From a virus, in IMG/VR virus record IMGVR_UViG_3300042401_000287, positions 1 through 26,959 of that record: a DNA stretch of 26,959 bases. One strand, 5' to 3'. The notes under the pieces are model-generated. The model did not search any database and was not told the origin of the DNA. It saw only the letters and a list, made by a program, of their open reading frames with translations. Of this stretch, positions 6,385-13,737 are shown piece after piece; position 1 is the stretch's first letter, and each line of letters begins with the position of its first letter. The translations under genes were made by a program, and so were the position numbers.

Positions 6385-6815
6385 ATTCCTAATTCGTGTT
6401 CGGTTAGAATGATAAACTCCATGTCGCGGTCTTTTGCGTATCTAGTAGCTGCCTTCCACTTAGCCTCATTAACTCCCCACGTCTGTACTTCTTTAAGAAA
6501 TCTAGGAGTTCTTCTAGAAGGAGCAATAGGAGGTTTTGTTTGAATAGCTGGTTTAATTTCTACCAGATACTCTTTTGTGTTTCCATTTATATCTTTTATT
6601 TTTACTCTAAAGTCTATAAAGTATCTATGTGGTCTATTATCTATAGGAGAGATGTATGGCACAATTGTTTCTTCAGAATGCCATTTTATAACTGCAGCAT
6701 TGTTATCACACCATATAGCAAACTTGGTTTCCCAGCTAGATCTCATCACTATGCTTGTTGGATCTCCCGAGTATTTTTGAGGATTCTTAGGAACAAATTT
6801 TCGTTTGTGGTACAT
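6381..6815 (-). CDS. 4: gp4 (gp50/65) head-completion protein, nuclease-like fold
   Basis: 144 aa (about 150 in T4). gp4 is needed to finish filled heads before tail joining. The start KRKFVPKNPQKYSGDPTSIV and the block RSSWETKFAIWCDNN with WHSEETIVPY are the family signature. A PD-(D/E)xK-type arrangement is visible: Glu in SWE, Asp in RYFIDF, then LVEIKPAIQTKPP giving the ExK pair. The central region therefore looks like an intact endonuclease core. It is the first gene of the leftward operon, 24 bases downstream of the expected start of a late TATAAATA promoter. No clear Shine-Dalgarno precedes the ATG, so translation may be modest or rely on an A/U-rich leader. Confidence 0.9.
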   Translation of the reverse strand: MYHKRKFVPKNPQKYSGDPTSIVMRSSWETKFAIWCDNNAAVIKWHSEETIVPYISPIDNRPHRYFIDFRVKIKDINGNTKEYLVEIKPAIQTKPPIAPSRRTPRFLKEVQTWGVNEAKWKAATRYAKDRDMEFIILTEHELGI

Positions 6816-6818
6816 AGA

Positions 6819-6826
6819 TATAAATA
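6819..6826 (+). promoter_or_regulatory. Late promoter for the rightward baseplate operon
   Basis: Perfect TATAAATA in the 46-bp gap between divergent genes, 36 bp upstream of the gp48 ATG. By T4 spacing, transcription should start near 6832, giving a 30-nt leader that contains AGGA (6852-6855) as ribosome-binding site. Location and exact match make this a strong call. Confidence 0.8.
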
Positions 6827-6844
6827 AAGGATAGAGCTCTTAAC

Positions 6845-6852
6845 TATTTATA
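6845..6852 (-). promoter_or_regulatory. Late promoter for the leftward head/hub operon
   Basis: The plus strand reads TATTTATA, a perfect TATAAATA on the minus strand. The expected start is near 6839, giving a 24-nt leader to the gp4 ATG. It faces the rightward late promoter head-on, with a palindrome AGAGCTCT (6833-6840) between them. Confidence 0.78.
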
Positions 6853-6861
6853 GGACTTCCA

Positions 6862-7923
6862 ATGGCCCAAACAACAACAGTACCAGTACCGCCAACTGGT
6901 GTGCCAAAATCAGATTATGTTAAAAAGAAATACCAGAAAGATAAGTATTCTGTACAGGGATATGAGTACCCGAATGATTTAATGGGCAGAAACAATGAAT
7001 ATGGCGGAAATTATGCTATATTCTATATCAACGTGGCTGAAGATTCTAAGATGATTACAAATAAGCAGGTTGCTACACTATCTGCTGCAGATCAAACTAT
7101 TGCTGACAAACAAAGAGTTAAGAAAGCTATTACTGGACTTGATATAGATAAAATCGACGCAGTGGTAGGTGGAGCAGTCGCAGGCGGAGTGCTTGGTAAA
7201 GTAGCAGGGTCTTTTCTTGGTTTTGGCGGAGCTACTAAAGGAGCTGTTGTTGGCGCCGGCGCCGGTGGAGTATTGGCAACTCAAACATCCAATTTCACAC
7301 GTAGTCAAAAGAGACTTCAAACGGCAATTGCACTTCATATTCCAAATGACTTGTCTATTAGATATGGAGTAGGATGGGGAGAAGACGAAATGTTTGCGGC
7401 AGCCGCTGCTATGTCAGGTGCACAAGAATTAGCGTCAGCAAATGTTGGTAATGTTACTAGTACAGGTGCCGCTGCTATTCTAAGAACTGCGCCAGGCGGA
7501 TCATTCTTAGGTGTTGCTGCTGGACTAGCTCCCAATCCAAAGAAAGAACAGGTATTTAATGGAGTTGATTTTAGAGCTTTCAATTTCAATTATAGATTTG
7601 CTCCAAGATCTTCTGATGAAGCTAAGAATGTGATAAACATAATTAATACGTTTAAGTATCATATGCATCCAGAGTATAAAGATACTACTGGTTTCTTATT
7701 TTTGTATCCTTCAGAGTTTGATATTGTATATTATCACGGTGCTGAAGAAAACTTGAACATTCATCGTCATACTTCTTGTGTATTAACAGACCTGACCGTA
7801 AATTATTCTCCCAACGGAGTGTTTAACACATTCTCGGATGGTATGCCTACAGAAATTGCTGTTCAAATGAATTTTAAAGAGCTTACTATTCTTACAAAAG
7901 AACTTATTCAGGATGGTCTATAA
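6862..7923 (+). CDS. 48: gp48-like baseplate tail-tube cap
   Basis: 353 aa (T4 gp48 is 364 aa). gp48 caps the hub and carries gp54 and the tail tube. The C-terminal third follows T4 gp48: FNFNYRFAPRSSDEAKNVIN (T4 has WDLTPRSTEDLMAIINI), then a late block VLTDLTVNYSPNGVFNTFSD and MNFKELTILTKELI. The middle holds a Gly/Ala-rich hydrophobic segment (residues 100-140, GGAVAGGVLGKVAG and GAGAGGV), a glycine-zipper-like feature not in the T4 sequence as I recall it. It is the first gene of the rightward late operon; its TAA overlaps the gp53 ATG (TAATG). Its partner gp54 is encoded on the opposite strand about 1 kb away, whereas in T4 genes 48 and 54 are adjacent. Confidence 0.85.
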   Translation: MAQTTTVPVPPTGVPKSDYVKKKYQKDKYSVQGYEYPNDLMGRNNEYGGNYAIFYINVAEDSKMITNKQVATLSAADQTIADKQRVKKAITGLDIDKIDAVVGGAVAGGVLGKVAGSFLGFGGATKGAVVGAGAGGVLATQTSNFTRSQKRLQTAIALHIPNDLSIRYGVGWGEDEMFAAAAAMSGAQELASANVGNVTSTGAAAILRTAPGGSFLGVAAGLAPNPKKEQVFNGVDFRAFNFNYRFAPRSSDEAKNVINIINTFKYHMHPEYKDTTGFLFLYPSEFDIVYYHGAEENLNIHRHTSCVLTDLTVNYSPNGVFNTFSDGMPTEIAVQMNFKELTILTKELIQDGL

Positions 7924-8666
7924 TGTATTTTGCAAACTTTCCAACTATTGTCTATGATTTCAACATCAATGGCAAAACTGAATATAAAATCATAACTGAC
8001 GTAACACGAAATGTTAGATTTAGAAAAAAAATTCTAGAGAACATTGCTCTTTACGATGAATACGATATTCAAGAAGGAGAAACTCCTGAAATTATTTCTG
8101 AAAAGATTTATGGTACTCCATTCTATCATTGGGTAATTATGCTAGTAAATCAGCGTTATGACTATATGAATGATTTTCCTATCACTCAGCGAGAATTAGA
8201 TGCTTTAGCTGAGGAGAAATATGGTGACACTAAAGATCACGCTAAATACTATCTCTATAAAGATCCAATCAGTGGATTAAGTGTACAAAAAGAATGCCCT
8301 ATTACGCTTGTTCTAAAAGAGTCCAACGCTTTAGGTAGTAGCATTGGTGCTATCAATGTTGGTGATGTAATTACAGTAAAAGATTTTGGATACAAAGCTC
8401 GGGTAGATCAGATTTTAGTTCCATCCAACGGAACTAACATCACTATTATATCTTCTCTTAGAACTGGCCAATTCATAACCGGTGCAGATACAATTCTGTT
8501 CGAAGATTCTACCGCGGATCTAGTATCTTTTTCAGTGCCTGCACAGTACTCTACTGTTTCTAATTACCAATATGAAGACATTGTAAACGAATCAAAGCGA
8601 AGAATAAAAATTGTCAATGCAACTTACATTGATCAGATATTAAAAGAGTTTGAAGATCTTCTATGA
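7923..8666 (+). CDS. 53: gp53 baseplate wedge protein
   Basis: 247 aa (T4 gp53 is 196 aa). gp53 is the wedge subunit that joins wedges around the hub. The N-terminal half matches T4 gp53: FRKKILENIALYDEYDIQEG, then a LysM-like EIISEKIYGTPFYHWVIMLV followed by NQRYDYMNDFPITQREL (T4 has NPQLYWVLLMCNDNYDPYYGWITSQE). The end of the protein, RRIKIVNATYIDQILKEFED, also parallels T4's IKIIAKSDINSFMNDL. The extra length is an inserted beta-rich region (about residues 118-200). It is coupled to gp48 by TAATG and to the next gene by ATGA. Confidence 0.9.
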   Translation: MYFANFPTIVYDFNINGKTEYKIITDVTRNVRFRKKILENIALYDEYDIQEGETPEIISEKIYGTPFYHWVIMLVNQRYDYMNDFPITQRELDALAEEKYGDTKDHAKYYLYKDPISGLSVQKECPITLVLKESNALGSSIGAINVGDVITVKDFGYKARVDQILVPSNGTNITIISSLRTGQFITGADTILFEDSTADLVSFSVPAQYSTVSNYQYEDIVNESKRRIKIVNATYIDQILKEFEDLL

Positions 8667-9931
8667 ACAGTAATATAAAAGAAGCAATTAAATTTGCTGG
8701 AGATGTTTCTTTAAGAAAAATTGAAATTGTTGGATCCAACAATTTCGCGGTTGACATCTCTAAACAAATTGCTCAAATAAATGTCTATGAAGACTTGTTT
8801 TCTCCGTTTATTACGATGTCTATCGTAGTTCGAGAATCAGTTGACTTTGTTTCAGCGCTTCCACTTAGAGGTGAAGAGTATATTAATGTAGAGATTGCTA
8901 CACCTTCATTTACAGAACAAGAGCAAATTATTAAAGGCAGGTTTTATGTTTACAAGTTAAGCGATAGAACTGAAGTAGGTAAAAAATCTATTGTATATGT
9001 TCTTCATTGCATTTCATATGAAGCTATTACTGACATGAACATAAAGTCTAGTAAAGCATATAGAGGAAAACCATCTGAAATCGCAAAAGAACTTATAGCA
9101 CAATTTGCAAGTACAAAAAAGACTAATATTGAAGAAGCATCTAATAGTGTAAAGTATATAAGCAACTATTGGTCACCCGTAAAGAATTTAAACTATGTTG
9201 CAAGTTTAGCCATAAACTCTAATAAGTCTCCTACATATTTGTTTTTTGAAAATAGATATGGATTTAATTTCTTATCTCTTGAAAGCCTTTACGATTCAGA
9301 TTTAGCACAGTCGTTTGTAAAAGATGATTATTCTCGCGGTGTTGATGGTAGAGGTAGATCGTTTAAAAATATAGATGAAGACTATAAACGTATTCTAGAT
9401 ATTAAAATAAAAAGTGTATATGACTCTATGGAAAATATTCCAAATGGAACATATGCTTCTAGAATGATTTCATTCGATTTTCTTAAGAAAAAATATAACG
9501 TTAAAGACTACAACGTCTTAGATAAATACACAACTCAAAAACATCTGAATAAAAATTCTCTGATATCAGAATATAAGCCAGCATCTCCCGTAAATGCCAT
9601 ATATAATCAAACTAAGCACTTTGCTATGTTTGATGGATTTACCGACACTAGTGCTAGCAGATATCTTCAAGAAAGAACTTCTTTGATTCAATTACTACAG
9701 TCTAATGTAGTTGAAATAACAGTGCTCGGCAGAACAGACTATACTGTAGGACAAAAAGTATATTTAAAAATTCCTAAAGCAACTCCTCTTGCCGAGAAAG
9801 ATAGCACTGACGATGCCATAGATCCTACATACACTGGATATTATATCATCACAGCCATGAACCATAATATTGATCGTGAAAAACACGAAATCACAATGGA
9901 ATTGTCTAAAGATTCTTACATAGGAAAATAA
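8663..9931 (+). CDS. 27: gp27-like baseplate hub protein
   Basis: 422 aa (T4 gp27 is 391 aa). It precedes gp5 directly, as expected for the trimeric hub that binds the gp5 spike. The N-terminus reads like the hub tube domain of myophages (gpD/gp27 type): LRKIEIVGSNNFAVDISKQI, NVYEDLFSPFITMSIVVRES and LPLRGEEYINVEI. The C-terminal domain has GRTDYTVGQKVYLKIP and YYIITAMNHNIDREKHEITM, the usual closing beta-domain of these hubs, where a VGxKVxL strand and a HxxD/x-H motif recur. The stop is followed immediately by the gp5 ATG. Sequence identity to T4 gp27 is not obvious by eye, so the name rests on order and domain pattern. Confidence 0.8.
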   Translation: MNSNIKEAIKFAGDVSLRKIEIVGSNNFAVDISKQIAQINVYEDLFSPFITMSIVVRESVDFVSALPLRGEEYINVEIATPSFTEQEQIIKGRFYVYKLSDRTEVGKKSIVYVLHCISYEAITDMNIKSSKAYRGKPSEIAKELIAQFASTKKTNIEEASNSVKYISNYWSPVKNLNYVASLAINSNKSPTYLFFENRYGFNFLSLESLYDSDLAQSFVKDDYSRGVDGRGRSFKNIDEDYKRILDIKIKSVYDSMENIPNGTYASRMISFDFLKKKYNVKDYNVLDKYTTQKHLNKNSLISEYKPASPVNAIYNQTKHFAMFDGFTDTSASRYLQERTSLIQLLQSNVVEITVLGRTDYTVGQKVYLKIPKATPLAEKDSTDDAIDPTYTGYYIITAMNHNIDREKHEITMELSKDSYIGK

Positions 9932-12421
9932 ATGCTATATGTTGGCGTAGTTGAAAATAGATATGATCCAATGAAACTTGGCCGATGTCAAGTGCGTGTC
10001 GTTGGATTGCATACACACAATAGAAATGAATTGCCTACCGCAGATTTGCCGTGGGCAATGGCGATGCAGCCCGTCACGTCAGCTGCATTAAGTGGAATTG
10101 GTACTACACCAGTTGGACCTGTTGAAGGTACATGGGTTATTGTCATGTTCAATGACGAATCTAATCAAATTCCAATTATGCTTGGAACATTTGGTGGTAT
10201 ACCTCAGCGTGACTTTGCAGATATCACATCGTCGAACGATACACTAACATTAAAACTTGACGGCCTTGAAACTAAGACAAACCAACAGTCTGGAGTTTTA
10301 GTAGACAGTTCAGGAGAACCTGTAGTAGATGGTAGTGGTCAACCTGTGGCAGCTGGAGACGTAGTACAGTCTATTGAATCTAATACACTAAAAAGAGCAG
10401 CTGACTTTAATGTATCTAAAGGTGCTATTGATGTCATTAAACAATACGAAGGCCTTCGTTTAACTGCATATCAAGATTCTGTTGGCATATGGACTATTGG
10501 ATATGGAACAACAATGATTAATGGACGTCCAGTTGTTCAAGGTATGACAATTGGAAAAGAAGACGCTGAATTATATTTGCAAAGTCACGTTGATGAAGTT
10601 GTAAAACCAACTCTTAAGAGAAATGTAAGAGCTCTCATCACTCAATCAATGTTTGATGCTTTAGCTTCTTTTGCATATAACGTGGGTACCGGCGCTCTTA
10701 GTAAGTCGACACTACTGAAAGATCTTAATTCAAGTAAGTATCTTGATTCAGCAGCAGGTTTTATGCAATGGACTAAAGCAGGTGGAGTTGAACTTGCAGG
10801 ATTGGTAAGACGTCGTAAAGCTGAAAAAGATTTATTCTTAAAAGATGGTTTACCAAATGACGCTGGAGAAGTTACACCCAACCAACAGCAAGAACTTCCC
10901 CAAGATGTTCAGAATGCTCAACAAGCAAATCCTGCCGCGGGCAACACATCGAATGCTACAGCATCAAAGCAAGTAGTAATTGGATTTTCAGATCCGTCCG
11001 GCAAATACCCATTATACTACAGCGAACCAGATACAAACAGACTAGGTAGACACGAAGAAATTCAAAAGACTGTTGTCTATAAGAAAGAAGCTTCGTTAGA
11101 CAAGGGCGTTGAGATCGCGGGCGGAGGCACATGGGATCAGTCGCCTGTTCCGTACAATGCTCAGTATCCATTTAATCACGTCATGCAGTCTGAGTCTGGC
11201 CACGTATTAGAATTTGACGACACTCCTAATTCAGAGCGTGTTCACATCTATCATAAATCTGGCACCTTTACAGAGATTGACGCTAATGGTACTCAAGTAA
11301 ATCGCATCGTTGGTGATGGTTATACTATTATTGAACGTAATGGATTTGTTCATATTCAGGGAACACTAAACGTGACCGTTGAAGGCGCACAGAATGTTCT
11401 AATTAAGAATGGAATGAATCTTGATGTTTATGGAACTACAAACATTAATGTCTATAACGACGTAAATCTTAATGTCAGTGGGTCCATGAACGCTTCTATT
11501 GGAAGCAATTTTAATGTTAAAGCTGCTGCTATTAAATTGGAAGCTGACTCTATTGACATGTTCTCAAATGGAGGCGTAAATATTCAGGCTGCAGGGGAGA
11601 CAAATATTCTTTCGGGCGGTAATATTAATCTTGAAGCTCCACAAATTCATGGGGCTAATGGAGCAAGTGGAGCTGCAACAACTGGTCTTGGAGATGCTCC
11701 AGCAGCTAAAGAAGTTTCTGTTCCAGAATTTAATCAATTAACTGTAATCACACGTGAATCTCAGGCTGCAGGACAGTACGAAACTCCTGACGAAGGAGAT
11801 CCTACTGCATATCAACAGCGGCAAATTCAAACTGGAGCTATTAATCAAGAGAATTTAAATTCTGGAGAACAACAAGCAGCAGAGGCTCCTCCAACAAATG
11901 CCGTGCAACCTGCAGGCGCAAAATGCGATGCTATCTTTAAGATGACTTCATTTGATGTAGCAATGCCACTGTCGAAGAATTTTACACTTAGTGCGTTAAC
12001 TAAAAAAGGCTCTAGAATGCCTGTGGCTCAGCTTGGATTAACACCTCAAGAAATTGTATGTAACCTTAAAGGCTTATGTGAGAATGTACTTGAAGTTGTG
12101 CATGACTACTATCCAAATATGATTATAACTTCAGGTTTTAGAAGACCTGGCGATATTCCACAATCTTCTAAAACCTCAGATCACTATAATGGTCAAGCTG
12201 TTGATATTGTTATTCCAAACTTAGATCGTGCTGGTCATTACGAAGCAATTAAGAAGCTTCAAACTTTACTACCATATGACCAATTGATTTTAGAATATTC
12301 TGGTGCTAAAACTGTTTGGATTCATTTCTCGTTTAAGTATACTAATGGTAGAAAACAAGTGTTTACTATGAGAGATCATCACAGAATTGGTAACATGGGT
12401 CAATTAGTGTTGGTAACATAA
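9932..12421 (+). CDS. 5: gp5 baseplate hub spike with lysozyme and C-terminal M15-type peptidase
   Basis: 829 aa (T4 gp5 is 575 aa). The needle punctures the envelope and digests peptidoglycan. In order: OB-fold (1-92, opening LYVGVVENRYDPMKLGRCQV); a T4-type lysozyme (about 164-304) with E173, D182 and T188 spaced exactly as T4 lysozyme E11/D20/T26; the gp5 middle domain (349-475, with QSESGHVLEFDDTPNSERVH); a beta-helix of short repeats (476-575); and a Gln/Ala-rich linker. An extra domain (about 663-829) has the M15 zinc-peptidase motifs SDHYNGQAVDI (H751, D758) and WIHFSF (H798), plus SGFRRPG. T4 gp5 lacks this last domain. The protein may therefore cut both glycan and peptide bonds. The stop overlaps the next ATG (TAATG). 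Domain calls are from motifs. Confidence 0.93.
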   Translation: MLYVGVVENRYDPMKLGRCQVRVVGLHTHNRNELPTADLPWAMAMQPVTSAALSGIGTTPVGPVEGTWVIVMFNDESNQIPIMLGTFGGIPQRDFADITSSNDTLTLKLDGLETKTNQQSGVLVDSSGEPVVDGSGQPVAAGDVVQSIESNTLKRAADFNVSKGAIDVIKQYEGLRLTAYQDSVGIWTIGYGTTMINGRPVVQGMTIGKEDAELYLQSHVDEVVKPTLKRNVRALITQSMFDALASFAYNVGTGALSKSTLLKDLNSSKYLDSAAGFMQWTKAGGVELAGLVRRRKAEKDLFLKDGLPNDAGEVTPNQQQELPQDVQNAQQANPAAGNTSNATASKQVVIGFSDPSGKYPLYYSEPDTNRLGRHEEIQKTVVYKKEASLDKGVEIAGGGTWDQSPVPYNAQYPFNHVMQSESGHVLEFDDTPNSERVHIYHKSGTFTEIDANGTQVNRIVGDGYTIIERNGFVHIQGTLNVTVEGAQNVLIKNGMNLDVYGTTNINVYNDVNLNVSGSMNASIGSNFNVKAAAIKLEADSIDMFSNGGVNIQAAGETNILSGGNINLEAPQIHGANGASGAATTGLGDAPAAKEVSVPEFNQLTVITRESQAAGQYETPDEGDPTAYQQRQIQTGAINQENLNSGEQQAAEAPPTNAVQPAGAKCDAIFKMTSFDVAMPLSKNFTLSALTKKGSRMPVAQLGLTPQEIVCNLKGLCENVLEVVHDYYPNMIITSGFRRPGDIPQSSKTSDHYNGQAVDIVIPNLDRAGHYEAIKKLQTLLPYDQLILEYSGAKTVWIHFSFKYTNGRKQVFTMRDHHRIGNMGQLVLVT

Positions 12422-13017
12422 TGGCTTCAGTTTCTGCAACTATTACTTATCCAACACAACTGCCAGCTATTCCTTGGGATCGTGGTCAACAGGTTGTTGA
12501 AGGTGACCCATTAGCATTAGCTTTTATGGGAGTATATGACAACTCTGCATTTAGTGCAAATGTAACATTTGGCATTGTTCTTCAAGAAGGAGATGCTAGT
12601 ACATACACAATAACTAGCGTGCAAGTTGCGCTACCATTTAATGCTGTTAAATATGACGATACTGATGGCACTGTAGCTGAACCTATAGATTTAGGTTTGT
12701 CATACACTGTAGCAGGATCGACTGTGTCTATAACTGGTCAAATAAAAGGTCTTTTAAATGAATACTATACTTTTGTTATGAAAGATGGAAGTGTTCGAGA
12801 TCTTCCGATAAATAATAATGAGGACTGGGCCGCGGTAGTAAAATGGTCAGTGCCTGCTCGCAAAGAAATAGGTGTTTCATATTCATTTGTGGTAACATAC
12901 GTTGATGAACTTCTAACAGAGTATCAGAGCACAATCATTATTCCTCAATGGATCTATTGGAGTTGGCAAACTTCTTTACAAGCACTAAATGACTTTGTTA
13001 AGGCTGGAGATATTTGA
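12421..13017 (+). CDS. Unrecognised beta-rich virion protein between gp5 and PAAR
   Basis: 198 aa, coupled by TAATG to gp5 and by TGATG to the PAAR gene. Composition is rich in Val, Thr and Ser, with alternating hydrophobic patterns such as TYTITSVQVALPFNAVKYDD, SVSITGQIKGLLNEYY-like strands and a closing PQWIYWSWQTSLQALNDFVK helix. No signal peptide, membrane segment or cysteine is visible. It looks like a beta-sandwich structural protein. T4 has no gene between 5 and 5.4 of this kind (repEB/repEA lie there). Its tight linkage to the spike suggests a hub or spike accessory role, but I cannot assign one. Confidence 0.82.
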   Translation: MASVSATITYPTQLPAIPWDRGQQVVEGDPLALAFMGVYDNSAFSANVTFGIVLQEGDASTYTITSVQVALPFNAVKYDDTDGTVAEPIDLGLSYTVAGSTVSITGQIKGLLNEYYTFVMKDGSVRDLPINNNEDWAAVVKWSVPARKEIGVSYSFVVTYVDELLTEYQSTIIIPQWIYWSWQTSLQALNDFVKAGDI

Positions 13018-13328
13018 TGGCAGCAGTAGCAAGACTTAAAGACTCAGTATTTTCTGCGACAGGCATTGGTCACAAGTGTAGAGCTCCTAGAACAATTTCA
13101 ATAGCCTCAGCATCGTCTAGATTCTTCGCGGATGGAATAGGAATTGCACGGGGTGGTGTAGATACTGTAGATCCACATAATAAAAGTGGATGTGTTCCAG
13201 ACACAGACCTCATCATTAAGTCAAGTTCTAGAGTTTTTATAGAAGGTAATCCTGCTGCACGAATTGGAGATTCCGCGGCAAGTGATAACACATTAATTGC
13301 CGGAAGTTCAAGAGTATTCTTTGGATAA
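13017..13328 (+). CDS. 5.4: PAAR-repeat spike tip protein (gp5.4-like)
   Basis: 103 aa starting at the ATG in TGATG; a TTG three bases upstream is also in frame but less likely. PAAR proteins form a sharp cone on the end of the gp5/VgrG needle, held by one zinc ion. The sequence has the expected repeats: ARLKDSVFSATGIGHKC, SSRFFADGIGIARGG, SSSRVFIEGNPAARIGD (the eponymous PAAR) and GSSRVFFG at the end. Candidate zinc ligands are the His and Cys of GHKC and of DPHNKSGC. T4 gp5.4 is 97 aa. No extra effector domain is attached. The stop is followed by an AT-rich 13-bp spacer before gp25. Confidence 0.9.
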   Translation: MAAVARLKDSVFSATGIGHKCRAPRTISIASASSRFFADGIGIARGGVDTVDPHNKSGCVPDTDLIIKSSSRVFIEGNPAARIGDSAASDNTLIAGSSRVFFG

Positions 13329-13341
13329 TAATAAATAACAA

Positions 13342-13737
13342 ATGGCTACAAGAAATACACGAATCTTTTCAGATCTAGATCTAAACTTTGATGCTCATCC
13401 AGTCTCGGGTGACATAGTAAAGAAGTATGACGAGAATGCTATTAAGCAATCCATCAAGAATCTAATTCTAACACAAAACTATGAGCGACCATTTCACAGT
13501 GAAATTGGTTCTCAGATAAAGTCGTTACTATTTGAATTGCCAACTTCGATGACTTCGTCGTTGATTAAAAGACAAATAGTTGATACGATCTCAAACTTTG
13601 AACCTAGAGCTAATATTCTAGACGTGACTGTCTTATTAGCGCAAGATAACAATGGTATATACTGCACGATTGTATTCACAGTATTGAATACAACTACACC
13701 TGTTAGTGTAGATCTATTTTTAGAGAGAACACGATAA
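13342..13737 (+). CDS. 25: gp25 baseplate wedge protein
   Basis: 131 aa against 132 in T4. gp25 forms the core wedge bundle with gp6 and links to the sheath; it is the most conserved contractile-system baseplate protein. The start SDLDLNFDAHPVSGDIVKKY, the block NYERPFHSEIGSQIKSLLFE and the EPR motif in ISNFEPRANILDV (around residue 90) are diagnostic. The gene is directly followed by the gp6 ATG. There is no good Shine-Dalgarno: the preceding bases are the A/T run ending AATAAATAACAA, so translation may depend on coupling to the PAAR gene 13 bases upstream. Confidence 0.95.
   Translation: MATRNTRIFSDLDLNFDAHPVSGDIVKKYDENAIKQSIKNLILTQNYERPFHSEIGSQIKSLLFELPTSMTSSLIKRQIVDTISNFEPRANILDVTVLLAQDNNGIYCTIVFTVLNTTTPVSVDLFLERTR

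Noticed and set aside
6577-6827. Overlapping plus-strand ORFs opposite gp4
   Set aside because: Antisense shadows of a recognisable nuclease-fold gene; the hydrophobic translation is an artefact of the opposite strand.
13014-13016. TTG start for the PAAR gene
   Set aside because: The ATG three bases later overlaps the previous stop as TGATG and is the ordinary choice.
13330-13337. AATAAATA before gp25 as a late promoter
   Set aside because: One mismatch, and the predicted start site would fall at or after the gp25 ATG.
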